Notes: generated from the sequence alone by a model not told the origin. Counted from the stretch's first letter, positions 1 to 8,835 are shown. The stretch is DNA of 52,038 bases from Chthonomonadales bacterium (GCA_020849275.1 JADLGO010000052.1:1-52038); one strand, 5' to 3'. Translations and numbers: made by a program.

Positions 1-73
1 AAGCTTGCCCAAAACCTCCAAACGCCGCTGTTGTCTGACGCTCAATGTGATTGTCCCCATACCCATTAGCATG

Positions 74-125
74 CGGACAAAGTCCCTGAGCAATAACACC
101 GGACATATTCCCTGAGCAGTTACAC
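74..125. repeat. Two tandem 26-bp imperfect repeats, possible IS end
   Basis: Two abutting 26-base units (74-99 and 100-125) share CGGACA, TCCCTGAGCA and ACAC and differ at about five positions. Short tandem direct repeats of this kind are known from the ends of IS21-type elements, where they bind transposase. No transposase lies in the window, so an element would have to extend to the left of base 1, or this is a remnant. The flanking 1-73 is less GC-rich than the rest. Confidence 0.4.
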
Positions 126-222
126 CGACGGCGCGCGCCTCTTGCCAGATAGCGGACGACGTAGTACAATACGCATGGCCCCGCTGCGTCCACAGCTACC
201 CGGAAGGACGGTGACCACCCTC

Positions 223-1686
223 ATGTTCTGCGTCGCGTGCGGAGCACGCAACCCTGAGGATTCCAACTACTGCAAGCGGTGCGGCCGCAGGATCGAGACC
301 GATGATGCCGCTCAGGCCGCCGCGGCGGACGCGCCGCCGCCCTCAGGCTCGGTCTCGCCTCCCGCCGGTACCGCAGTGATCGGGGACGGCGGCGCTGCCG
401 GCATTGCTCCGCCTCAGGGCCCGGAGCCCGCCGCGGAGGACGCCGAGCCTGGCTCACTGCCGCATCGCCTGCTCGCCGCGTTTCGCAAGTACGAGGAGGG
501 CGACCTGAGCGCGGCGGTGGCGCTGTGCGCACGTGCCGTCGAGCAGTTCCCCGGCTCCGCGGACGCGCACGCGCTGCTGAGCACGCTGCACGAGAAGAGC
601 GGCAATCTGGAGGGCGCGATCGCCGAGCGTGAGCGCGTGCTGGAGATCACGCCGGGCAGCCCCACCGACGCCGAGCGCCTCGCGCTGCTCCGGTCGGGCA
701 CCATGCAGGTGTCGCGGCGCCACATCGTGTCGGCGCACCCGGCCCGTGCGGGCCTGCTCGACACGCCTCGCGGCGCGCTGGCCGTTGCCGCGTGCGTGGC
801 GGTCCTCGTCTTCAGCGCGGCCGGCGGGCTGCTCTGGATGCAGTCGCGGCAAGCGGCGCGGGCCGAGCCCGGAGCCGCGAAGCCGCAGGCTCCCGTGCCG
901 CAGCGTCCAGAGCCGGTCGGGCCGCAGGCGGCCTGGACGGCCCAGCCCGGCGTCGCGGGCGCCGCGACGGGCGCTCCGGTCGGCGCGGCTCAGCCGCCCA
1001 ACGGGCAGCAGGCCCAGGTCGACGCCGCGCAGCGGTCCGTGGTCGGCGGCCTCCGGCCGCCGACCAACGCGCACCGCGCCTCGCGCGAACAGGCCGGCTA
1101 CGCGGCGATGGCGCCCGAGGGCATGGTGCCGCCGGCCAGCGTGACTCTGCCGCCGAGTGGCTCGCTCGGGGCCAACGTCGACGGTCGCGGAGCCGGACAG
1201 GCCGGCTCGGTCACCTATATCCTGCCCGACCAGGGCTCCGCGTCGGCCGGCCAGGCGCCCGCCGCGGCCGCGCAGGACACGGCGGCCCGAGGGCCAGGCA
1301 AGATCGAGATCGTCGTCTCGGACGACACGCGGGACGCCGCGGGCAGCGGTGGGTCGCAGTCGGCCCCGGGTGGCAGCGGCCGTCTCGCGTCCACGATGGA
1401 CTCTCGCTCTCGCCGCGCCATCGCGCTAGACCTCCAGATGAAAGGGGACTACCGGCGAGCCGCCGCCGAGTATCTGAAGTCGCTCGACGGCGCCGGCGAC
1501 GAGGCCGCGCTGATCCACCAGCGAATCGCGCTCTGTTATCAGCGGCTAAACGAGAAGGACCGCGCCGTATCGCACTACTCCGAGGCCGTCAAGGCGTTCC
1601 GCGAGCAGAAGGAGGCCGGGCGAAAGCCCGACGCGGCGGCACAGGGGATCAAGGCATGCGAGGCGGGGATCCAGGCGTGCAAGTAG
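223..1686 (+). CDS. Zinc-ribbon, single-pass membrane TPR protein
   Basis: The 487-aa protein starts with a four-cysteine zinc ribbon (C3, C6, C17, C20), followed by an Ala/Pro-rich linker, TPR-like helices at about 83-146, one membrane helix at about 184-207, a long Pro/Gly/Ala/Gln-rich low-complexity stretch and a second TPR pair at about 402-466. The architecture suggests a cytoplasmic ribbon/TPR head and an extracytoplasmic tail that scaffold other proteins; no enzymatic motif is visible. ATG at 223 is chosen because the ribbon begins right after it; GTG at 211, and a longer form from 142, are possible. The next gene starts inside its 3' end. Exact function unknown. Confidence 0.75.
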   Translation: MFCVACGARNPEDSNYCKRCGRRIETDDAAQAAAADAPPPSGSVSPPAGTAVIGDGGAAGIAPPQGPEPAAEDAEPGSLPHRLLAAFRKYEEGDLSAAVALCARAVEQFPGSADAHALLSTLHEKSGNLEGAIAERERVLEITPGSPTDAERLALLRSGTMQVSRRHIVSAHPARAGLLDTPRGALAVAACVAVLVFSAAGGLLWMQSRQAARAEPGAAKPQAPVPQRPEPVGPQAAWTAQPGVAGAATGAPVGAAQPPNGQQAQVDAAQRSVVGGLRPPTNAHRASREQAGYAAMAPEGMVPPASVTLPPSGSLGANVDGRGAGQAGSVTYILPDQGSASAGQAPAAAAQDTAARGPGKIEIVVSDDTRDAAGSGGSQSAPGGSGRLASTMDSRSRRAIALDLQMKGDYRRAAAEYLKSLDGAGDEAALIHQRIALCYQRLNEKDRAVSHYSEAVKAFREQKEAGRKPDAAAQGIKACEAGIQACK

Positions 1687-3308
1687 CCCTCGGGCGCGCG
1701 GGGCGCCTGGCCCTCTGTGGGCCTCTCGCCGCCGTGCTTCTCGCCGCGCGCGCGGTTCCCGCCGCGGGGCAGGAGACGCGGCGGCCGCTCGTGCTGATCC
1801 TCTCGCAGCCCGCCACGGGCAGCCCCGGCGCCGACTTCGTGGACATGAGCTACTTCGTCGTGCGTGGGCTCACCGCGTCCGGGAAGTTAGAGGCGCTCGT
1901 CTTTCGCCCGGACGCTCCCCCCGTTCAGCAGGCGCTCGGCAGCGGTCGGCTGCAGACGGCGGATGTCACCACTCCCCTCTCGCTGGACGCCGCGCACAGG
2001 GTCGCCGCCGCCGTTGGCGCGGACCTGCTTTTGCGGGTGGGGGGCGCGCGAACGAGCAGGGGCATCTCCGCGTCCGCACAACTGGATCAGCGCCTGGGGC
2101 AGGCCGCCTGGAGCAGCCTGTTCAGCATCGAGCTCGAGCCATACCGCGGAAGGAGCCAGCGCAGCCAGCTTGTCGACGCCGTGAACGCCCATGTCTCGGC
2201 CATCGTTGAGCGCGTCACCGGGGCGCGCCCGGCGCCCATCACGGAGCAGTCGGGGCCCGTCGCTCGCCCGGACGGGGCCGGCAAGGGCAAGGGTGAGCCG
2301 GCCGGCCCGCCGCCGACCGCGGACCGTCCCGGGCCCGGCAGCGACCCCAAGCCGCCTACGGACAGCGGAGCGGCGGAGGCTCCAGCGCCGCGGAGCGAGA
2401 CGCCCACGGCGCGCGAGGTGCTCATCGCCCAGTTTCGGCGGGGAGGCGACAGCGCCAACCTGATCGTGGCGGTGCGCCGCGCGATCGACGAGCGCCCGCG
2501 CGACCCGGCACTGCGGCGCGAGCTCGTGGAGGCCTATCGCGATCGCGGCTGGTCGGCCGCCGCGCGCGACGAGGCGGCGCGCGCCCTCGCCCTCGCGCCG
2601 GAGGACGCCCTTCTCCGGCGCCTGCTCGGCGACACGCTGGCGGAGAGCGGCGATCTGGCGGCGGCGCTCGAGACCTACCGCGAGGCCGTCCGCCTGAGCC
2701 CGAGCGCGTCGAACCAGGTGGCACTGGGCGACGCGCTGTGGGAGAGCGCGCAGCCTGACGAGGCCCAGCAGGCCTACGAAGCGGCGGCGCGGGCCGACGC
2801 CAGGGACCCGGCGCCGCAGCGGCGTCTGGCCCTGCTCAATGCCCGCCGTGGCAAGCTTGCCGAGAGCGCCGACAGGATGCGCGCCGCCGCGGCGCTGACC
2901 AGCGACTCGACGGCGGACGCCTTCACAGGCGACCTCTCGGAGTTGATGGCCCTCGCCGAGGGCGTCGTGTCCGACTTGCTGGCCGACATGCAGCGCGCGC
3001 ACAGTGCCTTTCTAGGCGGCACCCATACGCGCGAGCAGGCCTTCAGGGCGTTTGAGGCCGCCAGGGACCGGCTGCAAGGCATCCTGAGGTATCTGGACTC
3101 GCTGCCCGCGAGGGGGCCCGCCGCGACCGTCGCCGCGCTCCATATGCAGGCCACCGCGCTCGGCGCGCAGGCCGCCGAGGTCGGGCTGCTCGCGCTTCAG
3201 TCGCAGAGCGACACCGAGGACCGCGAGTACTCACTGCTGCGGCTGGAGGCCGTGCGCCAGCTCGCCGAGGCCGGAACGAAGCGCAAGGCGCTCGCGGAGC
3301 ATCGCTGA
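1656..3308 (+). CDS. Exported TPR protein with CsgG/TolB-like N-terminal domain
   Basis: The 550-aa protein has a signal peptide (hydrophobic core at about residues 15-35, Ala-x-Ala-type end), a domain at about 43-190 whose pattern (loss-of-specificity core ADLLLRVGG followed by repeated Ser/Thr-rich strands) resembles the CsgG/TolB N-terminal fold, a Pro/Gly/Lys linker at about 195-248, then consecutive TPR units at about 250-400 and a helical C-terminus. ATG 1656 has AGGGGAT about 8 bases upstream and overlaps the previous gene by 31 bases; GTG 1677 is an alternative. The overlap and shared TPR content suggest a two-gene envelope complex. The CsgG resemblance is by pattern only. Confidence 0.7.
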   Translation: MRGGDPGVQVALGRAGRLALCGPLAAVLLAARAVPAAGQETRRPLVLILSQPATGSPGADFVDMSYFVVRGLTASGKLEALVFRPDAPPVQQALGSGRLQTADVTTPLSLDAAHRVAAAVGADLLLRVGGARTSRGISASAQLDQRLGQAAWSSLFSIELEPYRGRSQRSQLVDAVNAHVSAIVERVTGARPAPITEQSGPVARPDGAGKGKGEPAGPPPTADRPGPGSDPKPPTDSGAAEAPAPRSETPTAREVLIAQFRRGGDSANLIVAVRRAIDERPRDPALRRELVEAYRDRGWSAAARDEAARALALAPEDALLRRLLGDTLAESGDLAAALETYREAVRLSPSASNQVALGDALWESAQPDEAQQAYEAAARADARDPAPQRRLALLNARRGKLAESADRMRAAAALTSDSTADAFTGDLSELMALAEGVVSDLLADMQRAHSAFLGGTHTREQAFRAFEAARDRLQGILRYLDSLPARGPAATVAALHMQATALGAQAAEVGLLALQSQSDTEDREYSLLRLEAVRQLAEAGTKRKALAEHR

Positions 3309-3327
3309 GGTCATGGAGCAGGTGGGA

Positions 3328-5535
3328 TCAGAAGAGGTCGAGTCGCTCCTGCGCGGGCAGGCCCTCCGGCGTCGGGCGGGGAATGAGGGAGTCGAAACGG
3401 TCGCCGAACGCCTCGCGCAGCCGGAGCGCGAACTTGTAGAGCTTCTCTACATAGTAGGTCACGCTCTCGTCGTTCGAGGTGTAGTCCCCGCTGCGCCCTA
3501 GCCGCCCATTCGCGCGCTCGTAGACCCTCAGGTACTCGCCGACCGGCGTGTCGCGGGCCACCTCGGCCACCCGCTGCTTCGCCGCGCTCGTGAAGGTCTT
3601 GTCCGTCACGCGCTCTCGCCGCGACAGCCGCTCGATCGACACGCGGTGGCGGACCAGGTCCTCGATGGTGGCGGCGTAGAGCGCGCCGATCTCCTCCACG
3701 CGGTGCGCAAGGAGCAGGTCGACCGCGCTCGCCAGGAAGTCGCGGCCGTAGGGCTCGTCGGCGCGCGAGCGCAGCGAGGCGCCGCGGAACGTTTTCTCGC
3801 CGTCGTACCCTTCCAGCACGTAGTTCTTCGTTTTCAGCGACACCATCGCGCGGAAGCGCCCGTCGAACGCCAGTCGGATGCCTTCCGCCAGACACCGCGC
3901 ACCCACCGCCTCGACGTAGGCGCGCTCGGCTCCCTCGCCCGCCACCTCGGGCGGAGGCACGAAGTAGACGCCGTCCGTGTCGATCTCGATCACGCGACTG
4001 CCGGACGCCTCCATGTCGGCCGCGATCCGCTGCACGAGCTCGCGGCCGAGCTCAGTGACCCGTCCGGCAGCGGCGGGGTCGTTGAAATTGAACCCGGCCG
4101 CCCCCAGGTAGCCGTAGAACGAGTTCACGAGCACCTTGAACGAGCCCTGCAGACCATCCCACAGGTGGCGCTCAGCGCCCTCGGCGCCCTGCGCTCGCGC
4201 CTTGGCCTCCAGCCGGCGCCTCGTCAACTCGCGCAGCGCGGGAAGGAAGATGCCGAGCGAGTCGGTCACCGGGGCGATGCGCTGCGTCAGCATGAGGCTC
4301 GGGTACAGACTCTCGACATCGGCCTTCACCACGCGGTCGATGACCCCGGTCATTCGTACGTCCGTGTAGCCCCCGGCGTACGAGACGGTCGGGAGCGGCC
4401 GCGGGATGGCGGCGCCTCGGGCCAGGTACTCGCGCACGAACAGCGAGTTGATCTTCTCGCCGCTGCCGCTGACGGCGCACGAGCCGTAGGCGTCAGGCAC
4501 CATCTGCGTCTGGTAGAACTCGGTGGCCGTCACGAGCTCCGCCAGGCGAGCCGTCTCGCGGATGTCTTGCGCGGCGTAGGTCAGCACGCGCTCGGGGTCC
4601 TCGCGGTAGACGCTCGCGATGGCCGCGCCGGGCAACTCCACCCGGTCGTTCTCGGCGATGCCGAAGGAGCGGGCCGCCTCCTTAAGCCCATAGCTGCTGA
4701 GCGAGGCGCGCGCCCAGTCGAAGCGTTGCACGGCCAGATAGGTGTCGATCACGTGGCGGCCGAACAGATAGACCGGCACGAACGGCCGGGTGATGCCGCC
4801 GATAGCGAAGTTGCGCTCGGTGCCCGCGCGCGGCTCGGAGCCGTCGCGCCCGAGCGCCAGGCGGATGCCGTGCGCGCGGGCGCGCGCCATCAGATAGGGG
4901 AGGTCGAACCTGAAGATGTTGTGGCCCTCAAGGATGTCTGGGTCCCACTCTCTCACGAGCGCCACCAGGTCGTTCAGGATGTCGCGCTCGTCGCCCCGCA
5001 GCAGCTCGACCGGGTGCCCGGTCGCTCCGCACGCGGCGATCAGGATGCGGCTGCCGGGCTCGCTGGGAGAGAGTCCGTCCGTTTCAAGGTCTACCTGCAT
5101 GCGGACCACGTCGCCGAGGGTCAGCCCCTTAAACAGCGTCTTGCCGGTGCGGGTGAGGGCCAGCCTGGTCGCGGAGCCGTAGGTGAGGTGCTCCACGTGC
5201 TGGGTGCGCAGGAGGAAGCGAGCGTCGAGGAAGGCGCGTCGGTCGGGGAACTCGCACAGCCAGCGAAACGCCGCGTCGCCCTCAAGCTCCACCACGCGGG
5301 CGTCGGCCAGTGGGAGCGTCTCGGTCAGGAGCAGCCAGGGCGAGAAGGGCTCGCGGGTCGTCTCGACCCTGCCGTCGGCCAGTCGGCGCCACAGGCACAG
5401 GTGGCCCTCCAGTGGCTCGGCGGCCACGATGCGCTCGGTGGGGTCACGGCCGAACAGCACCGCCTCGTGCGCGGCCGGCGGCGCGGGCGCCTCCGGGGCG
5501 AGGTCGTCGAGGTCGAAGAGGGTGGGCTGCTGCAT
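3328..5535 (-). CDS. polB: Family B DNA polymerase with 3'-5' exonuclease
   Basis: The 735-aa protein carries the family B exonuclease motifs in order: Exo I with D149 and E151, Exo II NIFRFD with D211, and Exo III YxxxD (Y320, D324). The polymerase motifs follow: DVESLYPS (D406), KVLVNSFYG (about 467-475) and the catalytic DTDG at 519-522, where Gly replaces the Ser of the more common DTDS. A KTKNY-type motif follows. It is about the size of E. coli Pol II (783 aa) and complete. In bacteria such enzymes usually serve in repair or damage tolerance. It lies 21 bases downstream of the thioesterase gene and is probably cotranscribed. An N-terminal QQPTLFDLDDL stretch resembles a beta-clamp-binding peptide (QxxxLF). 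Confidence 0.93.
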   Translation of the reverse strand: MQQPTLFDLDDLAPEAPAPPAAHEAVLFGRDPTERIVAAEPLEGHLCLWRRLADGRVETTREPFSPWLLLTETLPLADARVVELEGDAAFRWLCEFPDRRAFLDARFLLRTQHVEHLTYGSATRLALTRTGKTLFKGLTLGDVVRMQVDLETDGLSPSEPGSRILIAACGATGHPVELLRGDERDILNDLVALVREWDPDILEGHNIFRFDLPYLMARARAHGIRLALGRDGSEPRAGTERNFAIGGITRPFVPVYLFGRHVIDTYLAVQRFDWARASLSSYGLKEAARSFGIAENDRVELPGAAIASVYREDPERVLTYAAQDIRETARLAELVTATEFYQTQMVPDAYGSCAVSGSGEKINSLFVREYLARGAAIPRPLPTVSYAGGYTDVRMTGVIDRVVKADVESLYPSLMLTQRIAPVTDSLGIFLPALRELTRRRLEAKARAQGAEGAERHLWDGLQGSFKVLVNSFYGYLGAAGFNFNDPAAAGRVTELGRELVQRIAADMEASGSRVIEIDTDGVYFVPPPEVAGEGAERAYVEAVGARCLAEGIRLAFDGRFRAMVSLKTKNYVLEGYDGEKTFRGASLRSRADEPYGRDFLASAVDLLLAHRVEEIGALYAATIEDLVRHRVSIERLSRRERVTDKTFTSAAKQRVAEVARDTPVGEYLRVYERANGRLGRSGDYTSNDESVTYYVEKLYKFALRLREAFGDRFDSLIPRPTPEGLPAQERLDLF

Positions 5536-5556
5536 GGCGCGCGACGAGGCGGCGCC

Positions 5557-6066
5557 CTACGCGGGGCCGCCGTCGGTGGGCGCGGCGCTGCCGTCCAGCC
5601 GCTCACGGGCCACGCAGTCCTCGTCGAAGACCAGAGTGTCGAGCACCTGGCGGGTGCGCTCCACGCTCATGGGCATGAAGCGCCCGTGCCCGCGCACGTA
5701 GACGGTGCCGTCCGCATCGCGGATCTCCCCCTCCGCCTGCCAGATGCGCCTCCGGTGCTCCGTTGACCAGCCGACGACGGTTACCTCGGTGCCGATGGGC
5801 ACGGCGCGGCGGTACTCCAGGTTGAGCTCGATCGCCATGCAGAAGCGGCCTGCCGCCATCGCCGGCGCCCAGCCCATCGTCTCGTCGAGCAGCGCCGCCA
5901 GCACGCCCCCATGTGCGATGCCGGCAAAGCCCATGTGCGGCACGTCCGGGGTGAACCGGGTCCATACGCGCTCGCCGTCGGTGTGGAATCGGCGCCTCAG
6001 GCCATGCGGGTTGTCATCGCCGCAGACAAAGCAGCGGTGCGAATTGGGCAGCTTCGGGTGGCTCAT
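5557..6066 (-). CDS. PaaI/YbgC-type hotdog thioesterase
   Basis: The 169-aa protein has a single hotdog domain with the helix motif HGGVLAALLDE (about residues 52-62) and the strand pattern typical of acyl-CoA thioesterases of the PaaI group, which hydrolyse acyl-CoA. An N-terminal CFVCGDDNPHGL segment carries a Cys-x2-Cys pair seen in a subgroup of these enzymes. It is the first gene of a likely two-gene unit with the polymerase. The substrate cannot be predicted, and the pairing with a DNA polymerase is probably not functional. Confidence 0.85.
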   Translation of the reverse strand: MSHPKLPNSHRCFVCGDDNPHGLRRRFHTDGERVWTRFTPDVPHMGFAGIAHGGVLAALLDETMGWAPAMAAGRFCMAIELNLEYRRAVPIGTEVTVVGWSTEHRRRIWQAEGEIRDADGTVYVRGHGRFMPMSVERTRQVLDTLVFDEDCVARERLDGSAAPTDGGPA

Positions 6067-6261
6067 GTGCGTGGTGTTCGCGCGGGACGAACGCCTCGGG
6101 CGTACCTCCGACCGTCAGGTGGAGGAGTGGGACGGATGCGGCACTCTCGGATCCCTTAGGTTCTAGAAATATCTGGCGGCGGCTGGAACCTGACCGGCGC
6201 TGGCGGCGTATACCAATTAGCGCATGTCCTCCTTTTCAAGGAATACCATCGTCGTGATGGG

Positions 6262-6289
6262 AGCCCGCCGCCCTTCGGGGAGGCGGGCT
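6262..6289 (-). terminator. GC-rich hairpin after the rpmH-khpB operon
   Basis: An 8-bp stem (AGCCCGCC pairing with GGCGGGCT) lies 57 bases after the khpB stop on the minus strand. On that strand no U-tract follows. On the plus strand the stem runs into TTTCTCTTTT, so it is formally a better terminator for plus-strand RNA, for which no gene is visible. The simplest reading is the operon end, possibly working in both directions. Confidence 0.5.
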
Positions 6290-6345
6290 TTCTCTTTTGT
6301 GAGGAGGGTTCCAGCGGGGCTCCGCCGGGGCCGGTGCCGGGACGG

Positions 6346-6852
6346 TCAGCGCGGCGCGATGATGACGCATCGGTTGGGCTCGACGCCCTCGCTGTAGGTG
6401 CGCACCTCGGGGTCATCGAGCAGGGCGCGGTGCACCAGACGGCGCTCGTGCGGCGGCAGAGGGTCGAGCTCGCACTCCTCCGCCCGCTCCTTCACCTGGG
6501 CCGCGCATTCCAGCGCCATCGTCCGCAGCCTCTCGGCGCGCTGTTCGCGGTAGCCGCCCGCGTCCAGGAGTATGCGCGCGTTCTCGTTCGTCCGGCGCGC
6601 GACGATCAGGTTGACCAGGTACTGGAGCGCATCGAGCGTGCGGCCGCTGTGCCCGAACACCTGCGCACCCTCCTCGCCGAGGAGCTCAATATGGATGTAG
6701 GCGTCCTGCTGGTCGTGCAGCTTCGCCGACATTTCCAGGCCGCTGGCCGCGCAGATCTCCTGGACCACGGAGTGCGCCAGGTCCTGGGTGCTGAGCGCGC
6801 GCTCCTCGCCGGCGTCGTCCGGCTCTGCGACCGGGTTGCTGGTATCCGCCAC
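6346..6852 (-). CDS. khpB: KH-R3H RNA-binding protein KhpB (Jag/EloR)
   Basis: The 168-aa protein has a KH-type domain at about 25-100 (hydrophobic strands and a GHSGRTLDALQ loop) and an R3H domain at about 105-165, with the RRLVHRALLDD segment containing the R-x3-H signature. The N-terminal Jag_N domain of longer homologues is absent. KhpB binds RNA and in several bacteria links cell elongation and division with translation. It is the last gene of the conserved rpmH-rnpA-yidD-yidC-jag cluster, 12 bases after yidC. Confidence 0.92.
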   Translation of the reverse strand: MADTSNPVAEPDDAGEERALSTQDLAHSVVQEICAASGLEMSAKLHDQQDAYIHIELLGEEGAQVFGHSGRTLDALQYLVNLIVARRTNENARILLDAGGYREQRAERLRTMALECAAQVKERAEECELDPLPPHERRLVHRALLDDPEVRTYSEGVEPNRCVIIAPR

Positions 6853-6864
6853 TCGGATCCTCCC

Positions 6865-8169
6865 TCAGCGTGACCGCTTGCGGCGCGGTCGCACTCGCGC
6901 GGAAGCCTGGGGCGCCGTCGTTCGCCCCGCCGTCTCGCGGGGGGCTCCGGCCCCGTTACGGGCCGGCTCGGCACGCTGCGGGGCGGCGGCCGGCTCCACG
7001 GCGCTGAGTTGGCGCTCGCGATGCGGCTTGTAGACGTACTCGTACTGCTGCCATATGGAGAACAGGTTCAGGGCGAGCCAGTAGAGCACGAAGGCCGACG
7101 ACCATTTGTAGCTCAGGAACATCCAGAAGAAGATGACCGAGGTCATCAGCGCCATCATGTTCTGGCTCTGCTGCTGCTGCGGGTCCTGCGCCGGGGTCAT
7201 CCGCATCGTCACGTAGTTGGTGATGCAGTAGAGCGCGAGCAGAGGCACGTCGGGTTGAGCAAGGTTGCGCGCGATGGCCGACTGGCCCATGAACTCGGGC
7301 GACCCCTTGGCCAGCCCGCTGCCGATCCAGAGGAACTTGCCGTGCGCGAAGGCGATCTCGTACTCGCGGATGGCGGTGTAGATGCCGATGAGGAACGGCA
7401 TCTGCAGGAGCGCGGGCAGACAGCCGGCGAGCGGATTGACACCGTGGAGCTTGTAGAGCTCCATCGTTTTGGCCTGCAGCTCCTGGCCCTTGAACTTCTT
7501 CTTCAGGTCGTTGACGAGCGGCTGCATGCGCTGCATCTCGCGCATCGACGCGTACTGCCGCTTGGTGAGCGGAAGCAGCAGCATCTTCACGGCGACCGCG
7601 AGGAGGATCAGGGCGAGCGCGTAGCTGAAGGCCGGGGTGCTGCCGGTCGCCTTCACGAGCCCGTCGATCATCTTGTAGCGGAAGTCCGCGGAGTTGCGCC
7701 GGTCGATCCGCTTCTCGAGCCCGGCCATCGGGCCGTCGGGCATATTATCGGTCGGCGTCGTCAGGCGGCGGGCGGCGGCCGTCTTCGGGAACTCGTCGCG
7801 GAGCTGGCGCCACATCTGGTGAGCCTGGTCGAGGCCGGTTGGCTTGGTGGCGGCGTAGCGTCCGGCGCTATAGAGCGCCTCGGCGGCAACCTCGGGCCGG
7901 GCCTTGCGCTGCTCGCGGACGATGCGGTTGTACTCGTTGAGCGCGTCCTGGTACAGGCCGTCCTGCTCGAGCTGATGCGCTCTGGCGAGGGGATCGGCGG
8001 GCGCGGCGGGGGCCTCGGGCCGGCCGGCGGCGCCGGGTGGCGTCTGCGGCGTGCCCTGGGCCGCGGCGCGCGGACGGCCGTAGACCGCAAAAAAGACCAT
8101 CGCCCATAGGACGATAGTCAATGGGAAGAGGCGACGCATTCTGTTCCTCAGCATCAAGTGGGCCGTCAT
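6865..8169 (-). CDS. yidC: Membrane protein insertase YidC/Oxa1
   Basis: The 434-aa protein has an N-terminal membrane anchor (about 14-30), an extracytoplasmic region at 31-175, then the conserved YidC core with five membrane segments starting at about 178. The groove arginine of the Bacillus enzyme appears to be replaced by Lys195 (VAVKMLLLPLT). A cytosolic coiled-coil hairpin (about 205-240) and a very basic C-terminal tail for ribosome contact follow. The extracytoplasmic region is short; residues 60-130 look like two TPR-type helical hairpins instead of the beta-rich P1 domain of Gram-negative YidC. Starts at residues 6 or 11 are also possible. It follows yidD by 28 bases. Confidence 0.95.
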   Translation of the reverse strand: MTAHLMLRNRMRRLFPLTIVLWAMVFFAVYGRPRAAAQGTPQTPPGAAGRPEAPAAPADPLARAHQLEQDGLYQDALNEYNRIVREQRKARPEVAAEALYSAGRYAATKPTGLDQAHQMWRQLRDEFPKTAAARRLTTPTDNMPDGPMAGLEKRIDRRNSADFRYKMIDGLVKATGSTPAFSYALALILLAVAVKMLLLPLTKRQYASMREMQRMQPLVNDLKKKFKGQELQAKTMELYKLHGVNPLAGCLPALLQMPFLIGIYTAIREYEIAFAHGKFLWIGSGLAKGSPEFMGQSAIARNLAQPDVPLLALYCITNYVTMRMTPAQDPQQQQSQNMMALMTSVIFFWMFLSYKWSSAFVLYWLALNLFSIWQQYEYVYKPHRERQLSAVEPAAAPQRAEPARNGAGAPRETAGRTTAPQASARVRPRRKRSR

Positions 8170-8197
8170 CGCGCTCCCCGCGTCTCGACCAAGCGCG

Positions 8198-8467
8198 CTA
8201 TGGGACCGGGTCGTGTCCGCCGCGGCTGAACGGGTTGCACCGCAGAATGCGCCAGCACCCGAGCGAGGCGCCCTTCAGCAGGCCGTATCTGCCGATGGCC
8301 TGAGCCGTGTACTCCGAGCAGGTAGGGTAGAAGCGACAGGCGGGCGGCCGAAACCGGCCGGTCGCCTGATACAGCCGTATCAGGGCAACTGCCGCGCGCC
8401 GGGGCGCCGTCCGGACGAAGGCGACCACCGGCGCGGTCCTCCGCCGCGCGTCCGCGAACCCTCTCAT
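8198..8467 (-). CDS. yidD: Membrane protein insertion factor YidD
   Basis: The 89-aa protein shows the family signature [10 protein letters not shown] with conserved cysteines, then [19 protein letters not shown] and a final GGHDPVP. An amphipathic N-terminal helix precedes it. YidD assists YidC in insertion of membrane proteins. The ATG overlaps the rnpA stop by four bases (ATGA), which fixes the start. A longer reading of this frame runs into rnpA and is not real. Confidence 0.93.
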   Translation of the reverse strand: MRGFADARRRTAPVVAFVRTAPRRAAVALIRLYQATGRFRPPACRFYPTCSEYTAQAIGRYGLLKGASLGCWRILRCNPFSRGGHDPVP

Positions 8468-8814
8468 CGCGGGCCGAACGAAGCCACGCCGAGGTGCGCC
8501 ATCAGCCCCTTGGCCGAGTCTCTCAGCGCGTCGAAGTCGGCGTCTCGCATGGGGGCGCGCCCCACGAAGATCAGATCGAAGCCGCGTCGCATCCCCGGCA
8601 GGGCGGCTCGACAGATCTCGCGCATGCGCCGCTTCGCGCGATTGCGCTGCACGGCCCCGCCGACCTTCTTGCCGATCGAGTAACCGATCCGAACGAGCTC
8701 CGATCGGTTCTGCCGGGCATACAGCACCAAAAAGGTGTTGGCCTGCGAGCGTCCGCGGCGATAGACTGCCTGGAAGTCGCGCGCCCGACGCAGGCGGTTG
8801 CACTCCGGAAGCAC
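8464..8814 (-). CDS. rnpA: Ribonuclease P protein component
   Basis: The 116-aa basic protein has the RnpA pattern: an N-terminal [14 protein letters not shown], a central strand region and the RNR motif [15 protein letters not shown] at about 53-67 that binds RNase P RNA. Length is normal. It sits directly between rpmH (21 bases upstream) and yidD (4-base overlap). It provides the protein subunit for maturation of tRNA 5' ends; the RNA subunit gene is not in this window. Confidence 0.95.
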   Translation of the reverse strand: MLPECNRLRRARDFQAVYRRGRSQANTFLVLYARQNRSELVRIGYSIGKKVGGAVQRNRAKRRMREICRAALPGMRRGFDLIFVGRAPMRDADFDALRDSAKGLMAHLGVASFGPR

Positions 8815-8835
8815 GCAGACGCTCCGCGCGGCGCG

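Noticed and set aside
792-1655. N-terminal extension of the second TPR gene
   Set aside because: This part overlaps the zinc-ribbon TPR gene in another frame and is Arg-rich without a pattern; the signal peptide and ribosome binding site support a start at 1656.
3646-5766. A 706-codon plus-strand open frame
   Set aside because: It is antisense to the complete family B polymerase.
6289-6299. Terminator of an unknown plus-strand gene
   Set aside because: The T-rich run suggests it, but no plus-strand promoter or gene was found in 6067-6261; the hairpin is better explained as the khpB operon end.
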